Part shown: positions 14,126-27,856 of the stretch, piece by piece
Layout: each line of letters starts with the position of its first letter
Numbering within the stretch: the first letter of the stretch is position 1
Assembly: GCF_021155775.2 (NCBI RefSeq)
Contig: NC_060236.1
Coordinates: forward strand, 24,814,238-24,878,237
DNA length: 64,000 nt
Direction: 5' to 3'
From: Neodiprion pinetum
Taxonomy: Eukaryota; Arthropoda; Insecta; Hymenoptera; Diprionidae
Notes under the pieces: generated by a model
Seen by the model: the letters and a program-made list of their open reading frames with translations, nothing else
Databases searched by the model: none
What the model was told of the DNA's origin: nothing
Position numbers and translations under genes: made by a program

Positions 14126-17100
14126 GAGTATATTTCTCGATATTTCTCTCAATAATTACTCATCCAGTTGAATTTCAAGATTTTTTTTATCATACGCTTT
14201 ATTTACATATATTCCCACGATTTTCAGTATTTTTGAAAACGACCTGTGATTTATACTTTTGAAAAAATGTATGGTAAGGTAAGAAAAAAGATGTCGGTTT
14301 GCAGATATTCAAGTATGAAGTAAAACTATGCATAAATGCATGCAGTTTCTTTCCGCGCAAAATATATTCGAAATCAATTTTGTAAATAGTATAAAAAATA
14401 ATTTACGTGCACCAATTTTTTATACCGACTTAAAATTGTTGTGATTTAAAAAAGGATTCCGATAATTTTTGTAAAATTTTTTTTTAAACAGTAACAGCTC
14501 TTTTTTTTAATGGAGAGAATAAAATAAAGTTTGATTGAAAGAATTTGAAGAAAGTACGAATGCATTTTACAATCGGAAGAATTGTTGCGACAAAACGAAG
14601 TTCAGATCCGGAGAGATGGTCAAATTAACAAATCTTAGTCAACTTGGCATAGAATGCTCCATACATATTGTACACCAAATATGTTTCGGAATAGCGAGTA
14701 AAATTACTTGGTGTTCGTTGAAACAAGCCGTGCGTACGGGTTAAACTAATTTTTATACGTTTTTGATCATGAATAATTCCCACTGCTCGTTAATAAACTT
14801 TCCCGGTTTCAATGTAACCCATTTAGAATTTGCTCCGCGAACGAAACATGAAATAAACCAACCCCAATTGATGAAATTTAAATTTTCAAAACTTTAATCA
14901 TCACTTGTGATCAGAATCAAAAGCAGAAAAAAACTTATCTTATTCCTTGAAATGTAGATTTGTGAATCAAGCATATTATTTTGGATTCGTAAATGATTTT
15001 ACTTTAGTTTCGGGTTTAATAATCAATGAAATGGGAATAAGTGAATTATCAATCATGCATAGATTATGCATTCTTTAATCAATAATAGTGAAACTCAAGA
15101 GGTCTCAAGGGGGTAGAATAGAAAAATTCGTACAAACTGATTTCAGGCTTAAAAGTTCCAGAGCTAAGTTTTAACCATAAAATTTATTAGCCGTGTATGC
15201 ACTGATCTGGATAACAACCAACAAACAATTGTTTTCTATTTTTCAAACCAAATTCTGTCAGAAATCTTGATATTCGATAGTTTTTTTAAACTCCAAAATA
15301 ATCGAACGAAAAAAATGTAAAAAAAAAAAAAAAAAGAAAAATGCAGTCGCCTAATAATTTGATACTTTTTTTTACGAATTAAAACAGCTGGAGTTAAAAA
15401 ATTAAATAACCGACTATTCTAAAACGATTCGGAAAAAAATTCGAGAAACAAAATTGGAATCGTCAAAGCCCAAATGCTAATTGAACAGAGTACACAGGCC
15501 TGCACAAAAAAAAGAAAAAAGAATCTAATTTTTTAACCTCGTTTCATACCACTGGCAAGGGATGATCAACGTCCCTCTTGATATAAATATAGTACATCGA
15601 AGGCGATGTGTAACGTAGATTATTTATTATTTCGTTCAGTTTCTCTTTGATCACTCAAAAGCAAAAGACTACGATATAAAACGTATGATACGTAAAATGA
15701 GGGTGAAACAAGATAGAAAAGAAATAAGGGCTTCCAAGGAATTAACTGGATGTAATCTGCGCCGCATGTAAAGAGAATGTTTTATCCTTGAATCGGTTTA
15801 CATGTCGCAAAAAAATCATAAACCTTATCTTATGCGGGTGATACGTTGAATATACGTTATACGTATATAATACCTATAATGATTACGCGCCGGAGACGGT
15901 AAATGTACGAAACGGGTTTGTAATTGGGACTCGAATGTTCCGGCTTAAATCCTCCGTGTTCAACTATACTCGTTGAGTATGACAGTTAAATATTTCAAAG
16001 GAGGAACACTTTCAATGGAAAGTGTGTTTCAAGACAAAATTTTTTGTTCAGGAATCAAATTGACGGAACTCAATTAAAGCAACAAAGATGGAATTGAAAG
16101 AACGAGGAAGTCAAAGGACTCGGAGTATGTTTGTTTTTCGATAATTCTGAGGAAATTTGAAGGAATTTCGAAGCCTCGATTGACATGGATTGTTACTCTG
16201 AATTCAAATTAAATAACAGTGAGAGAAATGAATTCAACGGCGAGAAATCAATTTTTACAAAATCGGTGCAATATTATCATCTCAGTTGGCAAAAATTCAA
16301 TCGGTTCGACTCTTAGATCGATCAAATAACCTAACTTAAGAAATATGACGGCAACTTATTTTTAAGCAAACAGAAGTTGATCGATAATAATTACATGTGT
16401 TGGTAAATCTTGGTGAGCGGTCAGTAAATGCGTTGCGCAAATTTCCGTTAATAATTACAGTTTGCGCACATTCAATGTAGACACAATTCAATATTGATAC
16501 ATGGGAAGAAAAATGTTTCGTTGTCGGACGAACTTTTGAAGGAAGGAATCTTCGATCTCACGGATGTTTGAAATATTCAATATGCCGAAGCGAAGTAAAT
16601 GCTGCGAGGATAATTAGGACAGACTGCATATTCTGTAGCGGACAAATTCTTCAAATTTGGATTTTGAGCATTCTTAAAGAATTGAGTTGTCGACAGACGA
16701 ACATTTTCAACCTTATCAGCCACTAAAGTATTGTTTTTGAATTCGTCAAGATCCAAGACCCTCAAGTTTGAATCAAAGTTTTCAATTGTTGTTTTCTAAA
16801 TTTCTTCCACCTGCGAAATCATCACATTGAAATTCGCCTAATCTTAAGTTTCGCGAATTGTTGATCACCGATTTGAAAGAAAACTCAAAAACTCAAAGTC
16901 TCAAATTTTTTTCAACAAACTGCTTCATCCTGTGATGAAAATGCAGGTTCCAGATTACTTCTTGTTCAATTTCTTCATATTACGTGTAACAAAAATTGAC
17001 AAAAATGCAGTCTGAAATCCCAACAGAAAGTCGATTGGTTTAAAAATTCATTTCGCGTATAAAAGTGTCGCCGTACAAAAGCCTTTCTCTGTCACCAATG

Positions 17101-19838
17101 GTGAATGTGAATTCAACATTTTCACACACAATGGTTGCCCTTTCATAACGGGTAGAAAATATACATATATATATAATTTGGAAAAAGATTAGCGAACAAG
17201 AATTTTGCTGTCGTTGTTGAATTGTGAAGACGAAACGACAGTGAGAGGAATACAATTGTAGCCAAATAACTTAAAAACCCTAAAAATAATCGAACAGTAG
17301 TTCTTTTGTTGGATAACACACAAAAATTTGATGAAATAACACAGTTACGATTTCAACGAACCGGTGGATTCAATTTGCATCGCAGTGAAACGGAACGGTA
17401 TTGATGACGGAAGGACGAAGACAGAAATTCACCTCGCATTATTGTAAAAATTAAATATTTGTCCGAGAAGCGCAATTCTATCTCTCGTTTATTCGATAAC
17501 GCGAATCAAAACAATTGTACAACGAAAACTGCACTTAGGTCAAAAAGTTAACTAACGAACGCTTGACCAATTTTCCAAAACTCAAATTCTCCTGAGAACC
17601 TTTCAAAACTTGAGATTTCATATTTTAAGATCCCCGTTTCAATTAGAAATGAACAACTTTAAAAATATCAAAATCATAATAAAAATACGAGATTCCACGA
17701 ATCGAAAAATGAGCTTGACTTTTGTCAACTAGGATTGAACGTAAAAATATCATGGTTTATCTTTTTTCAACCAATCGTCAATCATTTTCAACTGACTTTC
17801 TTGCAATGATACGTATTTTCAGTTAACAAGTTTCAACAAACTGTCTGGGAAGTTTCGAATGAAAAAAAAAAAAAATTTACTATATTTTCAAGCTTAACAC
17901 TGTAAGATACTACTCGAGCAATCTCAACGGTGGATTTAATAAATGAACGAAGATTTTTCTTCAGAAACCTGCCCGAGCGGCAATTACACAGTGCATAAAT
18001 AAATGGTGCCGATATTTGAGTATCCAGTAATTAAATAATTCGTCCGAATCGTGGAACGCGTCGTTGGTTTCACATCAATTATGCTGAAGCAACAGCCGCA
18101 CATTTCACTGTATATTTTACGTAATATTTACAGTGTGGAATTACTTTCCATTTCAGATGTAACTGCAGCGTACACTTTTCACATTTGCATTTCGGATGAC
18201 TTATGAGTGCACAAATAACAGATATGAACTAGCTGATCCTATTCCGACAGCTCGGAATATAATGTCCGGGCAAAATATTAACGGAATAGATTGCGAAATA
18301 CGAAATTGTAAAAATAGAGAATGTAAAGATTTTTACCGATTATAATTTTGCGAATGATTTTAGTCGACGGTTTACCAAAATTTTTCGAAATTCTGTCATA
18401 TTATTTCAATTTTGACGAAAACACCGAAAAAGTTGATAACTTTTTAAAAATCTCTGCAGTAATTTTTGTCCGTGGAAAAGTATTATTTTCTTTTTATAAT
18501 TACCAAAAGCCTTTATGAATATTTCCCCTGTCCATTTGACGCAAATCAGCGAAAAGCCACGCATACCTTCTCATACAAATATCAGATCGAACTTTTTTTC
18601 ACAACGACGCATTGTGATTGGCAGATAGAAATGTGACGTTGACGGCACGAAGTTCGTGCATGTTGAATATTCACCAGCGGAAAATTTATGTTAAATATTG
18701 GCAGGTTAATTTCGATTTTTTCATATTACAAGATTTGCATTGCAGATATTCTGCACAAACATGAAAAATACGAAATGAAAATATTTTCCTATTTCGTAAT
18801 TCAAATGTGATTATGAAAAAAAATTCTCTGCATTTTTAATAAAATTTAATAAAAATGTCACCTATACAAGAGTCGAAATTTAACGCCTACGTTTGATCCT
18901 ACCAAGGTTCATGTGAACCTACTTTGAAGGAAACTGAAACTATAAATCCGCCGTTTACCCTCCGACTCCTAAAAATTTAAGAACAAATTGAACTTCCAAG
19001 TTTTGCCGACCCGTTATTTAAATATGAAAAACATATACATGAAGTGAATGCGGCGAGAATCACCTTTCCGATCACCTTATCGCGCAACATCCCAATGCAG
19101 CCAAGAAAATGAGAAAAACATATCTAGAAAATGGAAAGCAATTACCTGTTAGGTCCAATTTCAATTTTTCAATCACTGCAAGGCCGCGTACGATGACGAT
19201 ATTTTTGTTAACAACATTCATTTGTTTCCAACCTTGAACCACAACTTCAATCTATAGCACTGCTCGTTCCGATATCAAGCAGCGAAAACACAAACCTTGT
19301 GACACCGAGGACCCGTCTCCCCTAAAAAAACCCTTTTATCAATCGGAGCTGCACGTTAATATCAACACAAAATTCCGAAAATAAACCAATACATCGAACC
19401 GCACTACCACTAAAGGGATTAAAGAAAGTTGTATCCGGTGGTCTTCGAGTCCCGCTCAACGACCTGTAGCACCGAGTGATAATTGCGGAATGATCTATCG
19501 CGCCGAGCGCTCCGATCTTCGGTTTGATCGCTTGGATCTCCGGTGGCGCCCTCTGCGCGCAAGACGGATTTCTCTCGCGTTTACCACATTTCTACGGTGT
19601 GCGTACGCGGTTCTATTCCTTCGACGTATCCATCGAGTCAACCCCGAGCTTTGAATGCGAGCACTTGAGTGACACGGGCATCTTTGCCTTCCGTCTTTCG
19701 GAACGGCCCGTTGCATTCGCTCCTTGAACCGTGCCTTGGGGTTCTCTCACCCCTCCGGGCACCACCCCCGCCGTCTCGGGGGTAAATTCTTTTCGAAAGA
19801 ATGTAAATTCGAAAAATTGTTGATTTCGAAAAATTAAC

Positions 19839-19916
19839 GACGGAGCCAGGAATCGAACCTGGCGTCCAGAGACGCTTGATCGGAGCCTTACTTCACTGGA
19901 CCACCTAGCCGCCCTG
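19839..19916 (-). ncRNA. tRNA-like sequence, probable tRNA-derived SINE head or tRNA pseudogene
   Basis: On the minus strand a T-arm CCAGGTTCGATTCCTGG with a perfect stem contains the pol III box B. A box A-like TGGTCCAGTGAAG lies upstream, as does a hairpin GCGTC-TCTG-GACGC placed like a long variable arm. This recalls Leu/Ser tRNAs. The acceptor stem is only partly paired and the anticodon stem is poor, so a working tRNA is unlikely. ATTAACGAC and GTCGTTAAT flank it as inverted 9-mers. Confidence 0.5.
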
Positions 19917-22900
19917 ACTCTGTTGTCGTTAATATCTCTCATCACCGGTGAGTTCGAATTTGTTTTCCTGTGCCCGGTTTACGTGTGAGTAAGAAGTTTC
20001 TTGTCTGCAAGCACTGTGTATAAGGAGACTCTAATGCGTAGATGTTGTGTTTACCTTTTTTGAATCCTTGCTTCCGATGAGAAGCCCGTAAGACAAGCAG
20101 TGCCGTCTGATGAATGATGTGCGGATGTGCAAATCATTTATCTACGAGAGAATATTTGTAAATTCTTTTCATTTCCGGGGCTGCCTGGATCCATAATCGA
20201 CTCGTAGATATGTATAAAAGTTACGTCCCACGGCCCGGGTCACGATGCAGTCGACAACGCCTATTTTAAGCCTAAAATTGGTAAATCGGTACGGATATTT
20301 TTGTCGTCGACGTAGGTTTTAAAGTACATTTTTCCGAATTACTGAATTGTGGGTAATAAACGCGTCGCGTCTTCGTCATCTGTAATTGAGTCTGCCGCCA
20401 GTGAGATTCTTCCTCAAGTGGACGGGCAGGCGGGTAAATAGTTACGACAGACGAGTGTAGAAGCTGATTGATGGTTGTATAGCCAGATGGATAGATAGAC
20501 AAACGAACAGGTCTAGCTGTCGCAGATATTTAAGTCGGGCCTAAGGCTCATCGGTAACGGTACGCATAACGTGGAAAGCAGATCCATGTCGGAACGGAGA
20601 TATGATGTGTTACTTACAATTAGAGGATGTAATGGATTACCATGCATACGTCAGAGATTCGTTACTGAATCATTGCAGGCGTTTCAAATTATCGATGGCC
20701 AAGTTCAAGAATATTACAGGCGGATTTGGTTCCACCGTGTTATCGGAGTATTCTCTCAGTTGATCCTAAAATCAGTAATTTTATAGTGCTTTCCATTTAT
20801 TTATTTTTTTTTTTTTTTGTAAAATATTTCCACGTTATTTAATTTCAGTAGCTTTCGAGTTTGATTTCAGTTATAAGTATGAATTTAGAATTTAGTGTAA
20901 TTTCAGTGGAGCAAGAATTATTTTCGATTTCAGTGTTACTTTAGTGGTGAAGTCGGGGATTTTTATTTTTGTGTTTTTTTTTTTAGTGGGGACTTTTGTT
21001 GTAAAAATTCGCATCTACACTGTGAAACTTGTAAGTGTAATCGAAGTGAAATTTAAGTGTAACTTAAGTTATTCGGGAGAAATTGGAAGAATTGGCATTG
21101 ATTATGCAAATCAAAGAAGATAAATTATTCTTATTAGTTCTAGTTGTAATGCGGACTTGTTATAAGCCGATTGTTTTTTATACATCTACCAAACGACAAC
21201 GTATGACGAACTAATTCATGTGAATCATCGGCTTGGAACGGTATGATGATAAAGTATCGAAAGAAGAGATGAAAATTAAATTTATAAAATACAAATGTCA
21301 AAGATTAATCTGATGATCTTGGACAAACTGATTTTACGACTCAAAACTACTAACATTTTCGGAATACACAAAAAAAGGGATAAAACAAATGAAGCCATGG
21401 TTTCATAATAATTGCAAGTGGATCAAATAATTATATATATATATATATATATTTTTTTTACTTTGGTAGAAAAGAAAAGAGTAAAAAATTTATTACGAAA
21501 GTGTGATATAATATGCAAATATCATGCTTGGCTTACTTCATCAGATTCTTCGTATCGTTCATTATATAATCTAATACACGTCAAATTTAAACTTAAAAGT
21601 CTTCTTTCAACCCAAAACGAGTTTTCACGATTTGTTAGTTTGAATAACTCGACTCTTCTTTACTTCTAATAGCGATGAAAAATGCACGGAGACAAACAAA
21701 TTGTTAGTTAATAAAACTCAACAGCGTCAACCAAGACCAGTCTTTTCAATCCTAACATTCAATATGCAATTCTCATCACAACTCCATTGAATAATAAGAA
21801 AGAAACCAAAGCCGGATGCAATATGATATAAAAATTGATGAAAGTTCAGAGTTTCTGATTTCTGATAACCCCGCAGAAAGGAATAAAACCTAATAACGTA
21901 AAGCAATAGGAATAATAAAACGGCGATGGAGTTATTCTCGGTGGTTAGAGGAACTGCATTTCTTCCTATTTATTGCAACACCGCATCGCTGACGCGTCAC
22001 GCAAGTTGGCTCAAAGTCGTGCAACTTGGGAAAATTTAAACGTCGAAGGCTGCTCTGCATTATACATTTATAATTAATAAACCCGCGGTCGAGTGGCGCT
22101 GCATACTTAAATAGCCATCCTTCATTTTACTGCTTCAACAATTTGGATTTACATCAAGAATGACGAAGCGTGCCTTCAGGGGATGGAAAATTGCAATTTA
22201 TTATAGCAAGCGCTTAATTATTTAGTTCACGATAACAAAGAAGCAGTCAGTCAGGCGGCTGTAAAACACTCACGTTTTCTGAAACTCATCTCAATCGCGC
22301 GGAAATCAACGAATTATCGTTTACAGCAAAAAAAAAAAGAAAAGAAAAAGATAAAAAAAACAAAGGCTTTGGATGCTTCCTTAGCTCGACTTGATCCGAT
22401 TTTATTCTTAGGATCTCCAGCTTACGAAAAAACCAATCATTCTTTATCGAGAAAAAACAACGAAGCAACTAACCAATCAATAATTTCGGTTAATCGACTT
22501 GCACATTTTTTCGAAAACTGTATTTCTCCAAGTAGAGTTGAAACTGTAACTACAGTTTTCTTGGATTTGAATAATTTCAAATTTTTCAACCGCTTTTAAT
22601 CCGATTTTAATCACTTGTTTAAAGATTAATCTTTAATGTTAAGGTGGCAGAATGAAACTGTGTTCAAAAAAAATTCTTTCAAAACGCAAAGGAGATGTAA
22701 AAAACATTCAAATTGAAATAGACCACTTAATTATTTATGTCACCAATCTTGGCTGAAATTCAGCTTTGAAATATTATAAATGTAACGTATAAAAATAATA
22801 AATTGTCTAGGATTTTCGGATTCTTATCCGTTCGTAACGAAATCCACGATAAAATCTATGATTCTAAAATTTCGTTGATGAATTGCCCGATTCACAAAAA

Positions 22901-25829
22901 CCAAACGTTAACTCAACCTGTTATCGCTGAATTCAATTTCATGTATTACACATGCAATTCAGACGACCCACTCGATCACGGGGTACGAGAAAAAACTTAA
23001 GATAAGAGTGAAATGAAACTGTAACACGAAAGCGGCGAGTAATGAAGAGAATCTGAAAAGTTCATGCATTATACATTTTTTTTTTCCTTTTTTATTGTCC
23101 TTCTTCGATAATTTTCATTGCCTCAACTTAAATTAGCATGGTGATATCTTTACCGGAGCATCGCTTGCAGAGAAGCGTAGGATGCGGTAAGAAATGTAAA
23201 TTGAAAAACCGACCCGCCGGTAACTCGTTTACGTGAAAATATGAAGCTCTGGTGAAAATACCGGAGCATCTATGTCTTCGTTTTAACGCTGCCGAAAATT
23301 TTCCTTATCAGCAACGACCAGCGAACTCAGATGGACTGTTTGAGAAAACAAAAAATAGCGTTAACGGTAATTGAAATAATGAAGTCGGCAACGAAATAAT
23401 AATAACAATATAGAATAAGAATGCAATTTTTTTTCATTCTCAATTGCTTGGTTTTTATTGAAAAATGATTACGAGCCTATAAGATACTTTTTACAATTTA
23501 CTCATCGTGAGGAGGAATGCTTTTTTTTTTTTACTTGATTCAATGAAGTTTATTCGGATCCAATAAATTTTTGATTTTAGCCACTAACTTTTATGTGACA
23601 GGTTTGTATTTGAGTAATAGTCTTTGAAAAAAAAAGCCGCTTCGCATTCTTGACTAATAATCCTCACCTCGGCATTCATGCCCGAAATTTTCACAACAAT
23701 TTACAGATAATTACAGAATTCAGCGATAACAATGTAATACTTGTTCAAAATGTATTACACTTGTCTCAGCAAGAGGCATTGACTATTCAATAACGACATT
23801 GAAAGGGACGAACATCAACGATATGCCAATGAAAACATGAAATTGAATGGAAAAAAAACGTGATCTATCTTTTCTTCCACCCTTACGAAAGTTTACAACG
23901 TATGATAAAATTTTCCAAAACTATAGTGGAATTTTTCTTCGCAATCAACATTCCATCGCTGTAACGTACGGGATGAAAATGTTGCAAAAAGAACGACGTG
24001 TTTTCGCAATAGAAATAATGGAACTTCCCGTAACGACCGATGACAGAATGGCTCGATATTTGACTTTCGAGGTAATGCTACAGCGGCCGATAATCACCAT
24101 TTAGCGAATGCCACTTGAACGTACCTTCAACTCGAACAAAGGAAGCAGGGACAACGACTTGACGTGGCGCGGAATAATGTTTTCACAGTACCTAAACCGA
24201 ATTTAAAAGCGAACATTCGCAGCGGAAAATGTCAAGTGTAATTTTTGGCGAAAAATTTTTACCGAAGGAAAAAAATTGACGTGTGTTTCTGGTATTGTTG
24301 AGACAAACTAGAAGAGAAAGAAAACATTGCAATAACTTTTTTAATGTTCCAAGCCTGTCTTGAAGTTTAGTCACCTTGTGAACAAGACGAACGTCGAGTA
24401 AGCTTCGGATCGAGTAACAGGAATAAATTGGGAGTAGCTACAAGAAAAGTTTCCGCAGGCAAAGTAAGTTTGCAAGTTCGACGAGATCGAAAGAATTACG
24501 GCTGAAGCAAAGCTAGGGAATCCTCTTTAACGCTAGTACCGAAATAATTCTTCTTCATGATCTACAATATTTTGAGTCCAGGCATGAACGCGATTTTCAT
24601 CTTCAAAGATAGCCGTTATACTGGTTTTCATGATAAAAATTTATCTCATATTTTCCAGTACACGTTTGCTTTCTCTCTGTATTTTTTTAGTCACTGTGCC
24701 GGAAAACTCTGATTCGTAATCAGAGGAACGGGCGAAATGAAGAAGCAGAAACAAAATCACCGAGAATTTTTTAACCTTCAATTTCAATCAATTGCGAGAA
24801 GAATCCGAGGGTGGTGACCCCTCAAGATCAATCACTAGAACCTGATCTAATCTCGGTATATCAACGCGCGCGACGAAAGTCAGCTGAGCGAGAAAATATT
24901 TGCTACTCATTGTCAGTCTTTTCTCTCTTTTTTTTCTTCAAATTTTCGCCCGCGATATTAGAGTCGAAAAAATTGACTTAGATTTTCCGAAATCAAGGCC
25001 CTTCGCGTTTACCATAAAAAAAAAATTCAGTTTTCTTAGACAAATGTTCTCCGAATTAGAGAACAAAACTCACACTCAACAAAATAATGCAGTATTTGGC
25101 CACATTTTTTAAACAATTTTGTAAACAAACGGACGGATTTGAATGAGAGGTTAAATAAAACTGACGTAAAAAAAAAAAAAAACTAGATGAATGTACCGAT
25201 GTACGTACAAGAATTCGATAATCTTCAAAAATATGTTACCTGAGTGAAATAAGATTCGAACCCGTCAAACTGTTTTATATTTCGATAAATTGTAAATTTA
25301 TCCGCAGTCGATTAACTCGCACCTGCTTACATTAAACAAATCCATCCAAAGCATTTCACATATTAAAACATGCGAGGGTGAAAATTCTAAGAGATCAATA
25401 TTCAGAGTAATCTAAATGTCGAATCTTGTCATCGTTCTTCCGGAACAAAATGAAAATTCCAAAGCGTAGAATTCCAATTCCCGACTCAAATTAACCCCCC
25501 ACCCCCAGTAAATCAAGCCGTCAAGAATTTCACAGATCGAGAAATTCAACGCTTCGGAATTCAGACGTTCGTAATACGTAACTTCTAAAACCGACTTACC
25601 TAAAACCCGACGTTTCAATGATCAACGTTGCTTCTCCCCGCAGTCGATCATCTTAATCACACACAATTGAAACACGCGATGTAATTCGAAAATAGGCATG
25701 AAACCGAAACCGTTTAAAACTAATAATAAGAAACAAAAAAAAAATTAAATTCAAACAAAAATATTGTGCGAAAAAAATCACACGAGTAACGGCGATGCGT
25801 ATGATTGCGCAGCGTTGCGATACGATGGC
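19917..25829. other. Non-coding stretch
   Basis: No convincing exon. From 20830 to 21070 the sequence is loosely repetitive around ATTTCAGTG/TTTAGTG. A/T homopolymers are at 20802, 22326, 23520 and 25169. One 85-codon frame at 23847 is not recognised. Confidence 0.5.
21431..21452. repeat. (TA)n microsatellite
   Basis: Uninterrupted TA dinucleotides followed by a T run. Confidence 0.9.
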
Positions 25830-25943
25830 GCTGACGAGGAGCGAGCGAACACTGATCGTCGGCGAGCGTCTGACTTAACGTTGAGCGAGACCACTTGTAG
25901 CTAGGCGAGAGTCTCCGGCGCGCGTTTAGCGAGACTGGCTTGG
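25830..25943 (+). promoter_or_regulatory. CpG-rich promoter-like block and 5' leader
   Basis: GC content rises sharply against the AT-rich flanks. GCGAG/GAGCGAG motifs recur many times just before a start codon with an immediate splice donor. An upstream short frame begins at ATGGCGCTGACG (about 25824). No TATA box or canonical initiator was found. Confidence 0.4.
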
Positions 25944-25958
25944 ATGGCGGGCAAACAG
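25944..25958 (+). CDS. Possible micro first coding exon (MAGKQ) of a long-intron gene
   Basis: ATGGCGGGCAAACAG is followed directly by the donor GTGAGA at 25959, in phase 0, at the edge of a CpG-rich block. This is the usual layout of a first exon in an insect gene with a long first intron. No downstream partner exon could be assigned, so neither the protein nor its function is known. Confidence 0.35.
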
Positions 25959-25978
25959 GTGAGATCGTCGCGACGCGC

Positions 25979-26043
<65 letters not shown>

Positions 26044-26045
26044 GG
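25979..26045 (+). repeat. (CT)n microsatellite
   Basis: CT repeats with one CC interruption lie just after the possible donor. An (AG)n run follows at 26133-26154. Serine/leucine-rich open frames here are repeat artefacts. Confidence 0.95.
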
Positions 26046-26049
26046 CGCG

Positions 26050-27575
26050 CGCGCTCTCTCGCTCGCTCGCTCCGCGCTTACGAGCTGCGCGCGCAACTCG
26101 CCATCGATCTAATTTGGCCTCACCTACGCGAAGAAGAGAGAGAGAGAGAGAGAGCCTCCTCCCGCCTCCTGCGGCCCTTTCTGCGTAGGAGGTTCGTCGT
26201 CCTTATTGCCTTTGCTGGACAGCTGCTGCCTAGACCGATTAGACGGCGTTGCGATCCTTGCAATTCGGAGGAAGGTGGTCGAAAGGTGCGCCGTTTTCAC
26301 ACCCTCGCATAGTTTTCGGGAAGTTGGATGAATGGGGGTGAATGTAGGGGAAAGATTAAAAAATAGAAAATACCGGAACGGGGAATTATTATCCTTTAAA
26401 GTGAAACATTGTGTTTCGGTATAAGTTGAATGAAAAATATGGAGGCTTTCGAGTCTTGCCTTTTTTTTTCTTTTTGTCGTTTAAAACGATCAGCAAAATT
26501 TTTAAAAAATTCAGGCAAGTGGCTTTGTGGCTTCTGATTGAAGATCCGTTAGTCCCGAAGTTTTTTTTTTTTTTTTTGTTATAGATGGGAGAAAGCCGCG
26601 CATACAAAATATAAACAAAATACTCCACGTTTCAGTTTAAAGATTTGAGACAGAAAAATTTGATTTCGAATATTTTATAATTTTGAGATTCAATGTATTG
26701 AGGATTCAAAAATTTAAAGGTCAGAATATAAAATCCAGAAATGTAGAATCGACGAAGTTCATCTTGATAATTATATAGAATTGTAAACGGGAAATTACCC
26801 CAGCTGGTGGGGATAGAAATATTTGAAAGATCAAAAAACGAAGGGGTCATAGTGGGATAATTTTTTAAAAACGGAGAAATCTGTGTTTATAGAATTTTGA
26901 AACGTAGTACGTGAAAAAAAACAAAGAAGAAAAGAGGCAAAATACAGAAAGGTCGACGAAAAGACATACAACCGTCAAATTTCAAGTCTTTCATACATTG
27001 CCTATAAATTATAAGTCAAATTCACAAAATATTAACTGTCTGAGGATAACAACAATTTTGAATTTTTTTCTGATCAGGGTGAAAATACAACAAATAAAAT
27101 CTGCTTTCTATCGACATATTCGCCTTCTGATTTTTATTTAGCGTTGAATTCGTCCCAGTTGCTCGAAAAATTTAAGAATGCAGTATGGTTTTTTGTAAAA
27201 GTCTGCTTATTTCAGACACCGTAGTTATAGTTATTTATTTTGGCCGCGAATAGAGTACAGAAAACTGTTAGTATCGAAACATTATTTCAATGTTTTTCAT
27301 GTAGTAATAAAAAGAAGTGTACATTTGTTCAGTGGGCCCAAAATATGCAAGAAGCATTTTAAGTGCGAGGGAGAAAGCCAATTTTTCGGTTCGGCTGATT
27401 TCAACAGCCTGCATCTCTAACCCACAATCAACATGAGTAACCGTGACTACGGAGTTTGAAACATACAAGATTTTGACTAATCCAGTTTCACATAAGAAAA
27501 TCAATTCAAAAATCGGAAGCAGAGAGAATTACAGGCTGGTTGAAATTTTCCGGAATGCCTTGATCGACTATACTG
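26050..27575. other. Non-coding stretch, possibly intronic
   Basis: The GC-rich tail of the promoter-like block runs to about 26330, then AT-rich sequence. If the exon at 25944 is real, this is the start of its first intron. Confidence 0.45.
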
Positions 27576-27856
27576 GCAAGAATGGTCCGTCGTCTGCTAT
27601 AGTTTAATGCGCATGCGCTGCAATTTGAGAGCAGTTGTATACCAGGGAGACCAACCGTCATAAACGTCACCTAAAAAATTATGACAGTTGTCGCCGGCAG
27701 TTATGCTCAACACCGACAGCTGTCAAAATGTTTCGGGCTACATACATCGCGGCAAACTGTCGTCTAAATTTATGACGGTTGGTCGCCCTGGGAAACAACT
27801 GCTCTGGAATTGCAGCGCATGCGCATTAAAATATAGCAGACGACGGATCATTTTGC
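27576..27856. mobile_element. Element with ~90-bp terminal inverted repeats
   Basis: The arms 27576-27666 and 27769-27856 are inverted copies. Both contain GTCGTCTGCTATA, AATGCGCATGCGCTGCAATT, GAGCAGTTGT and GACCAACCGTCATAAA. The central 100 bases carry further partial inverted pieces. There is no transposase frame, so this is a foldback or MITE-type insertion. Each arm holds a GCGCATGCGC palindrome. Confidence 0.75.

Larger units (their letters stand above)
9433..19838. other. Non-coding stretch
   Basis: AT-rich with many A/T homopolymers (about 9961, 10570, 12361, 12848, 13405, 15319, 17865). The longest frame (10860-11204, minus, 114 codons) has a run of Lys from a poly-T tract and no recognisable domain. 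Nothing else was found beyond the CT microsatellite and the weak SINE remnant at 14.1 kb. Confidence 0.55.

Noticed and set aside
25940..26312. Two frames of 82 and 122 codons rich in Leu/Ser
   Set aside because: They translate the CT and AG microsatellites and read through a splice donor.
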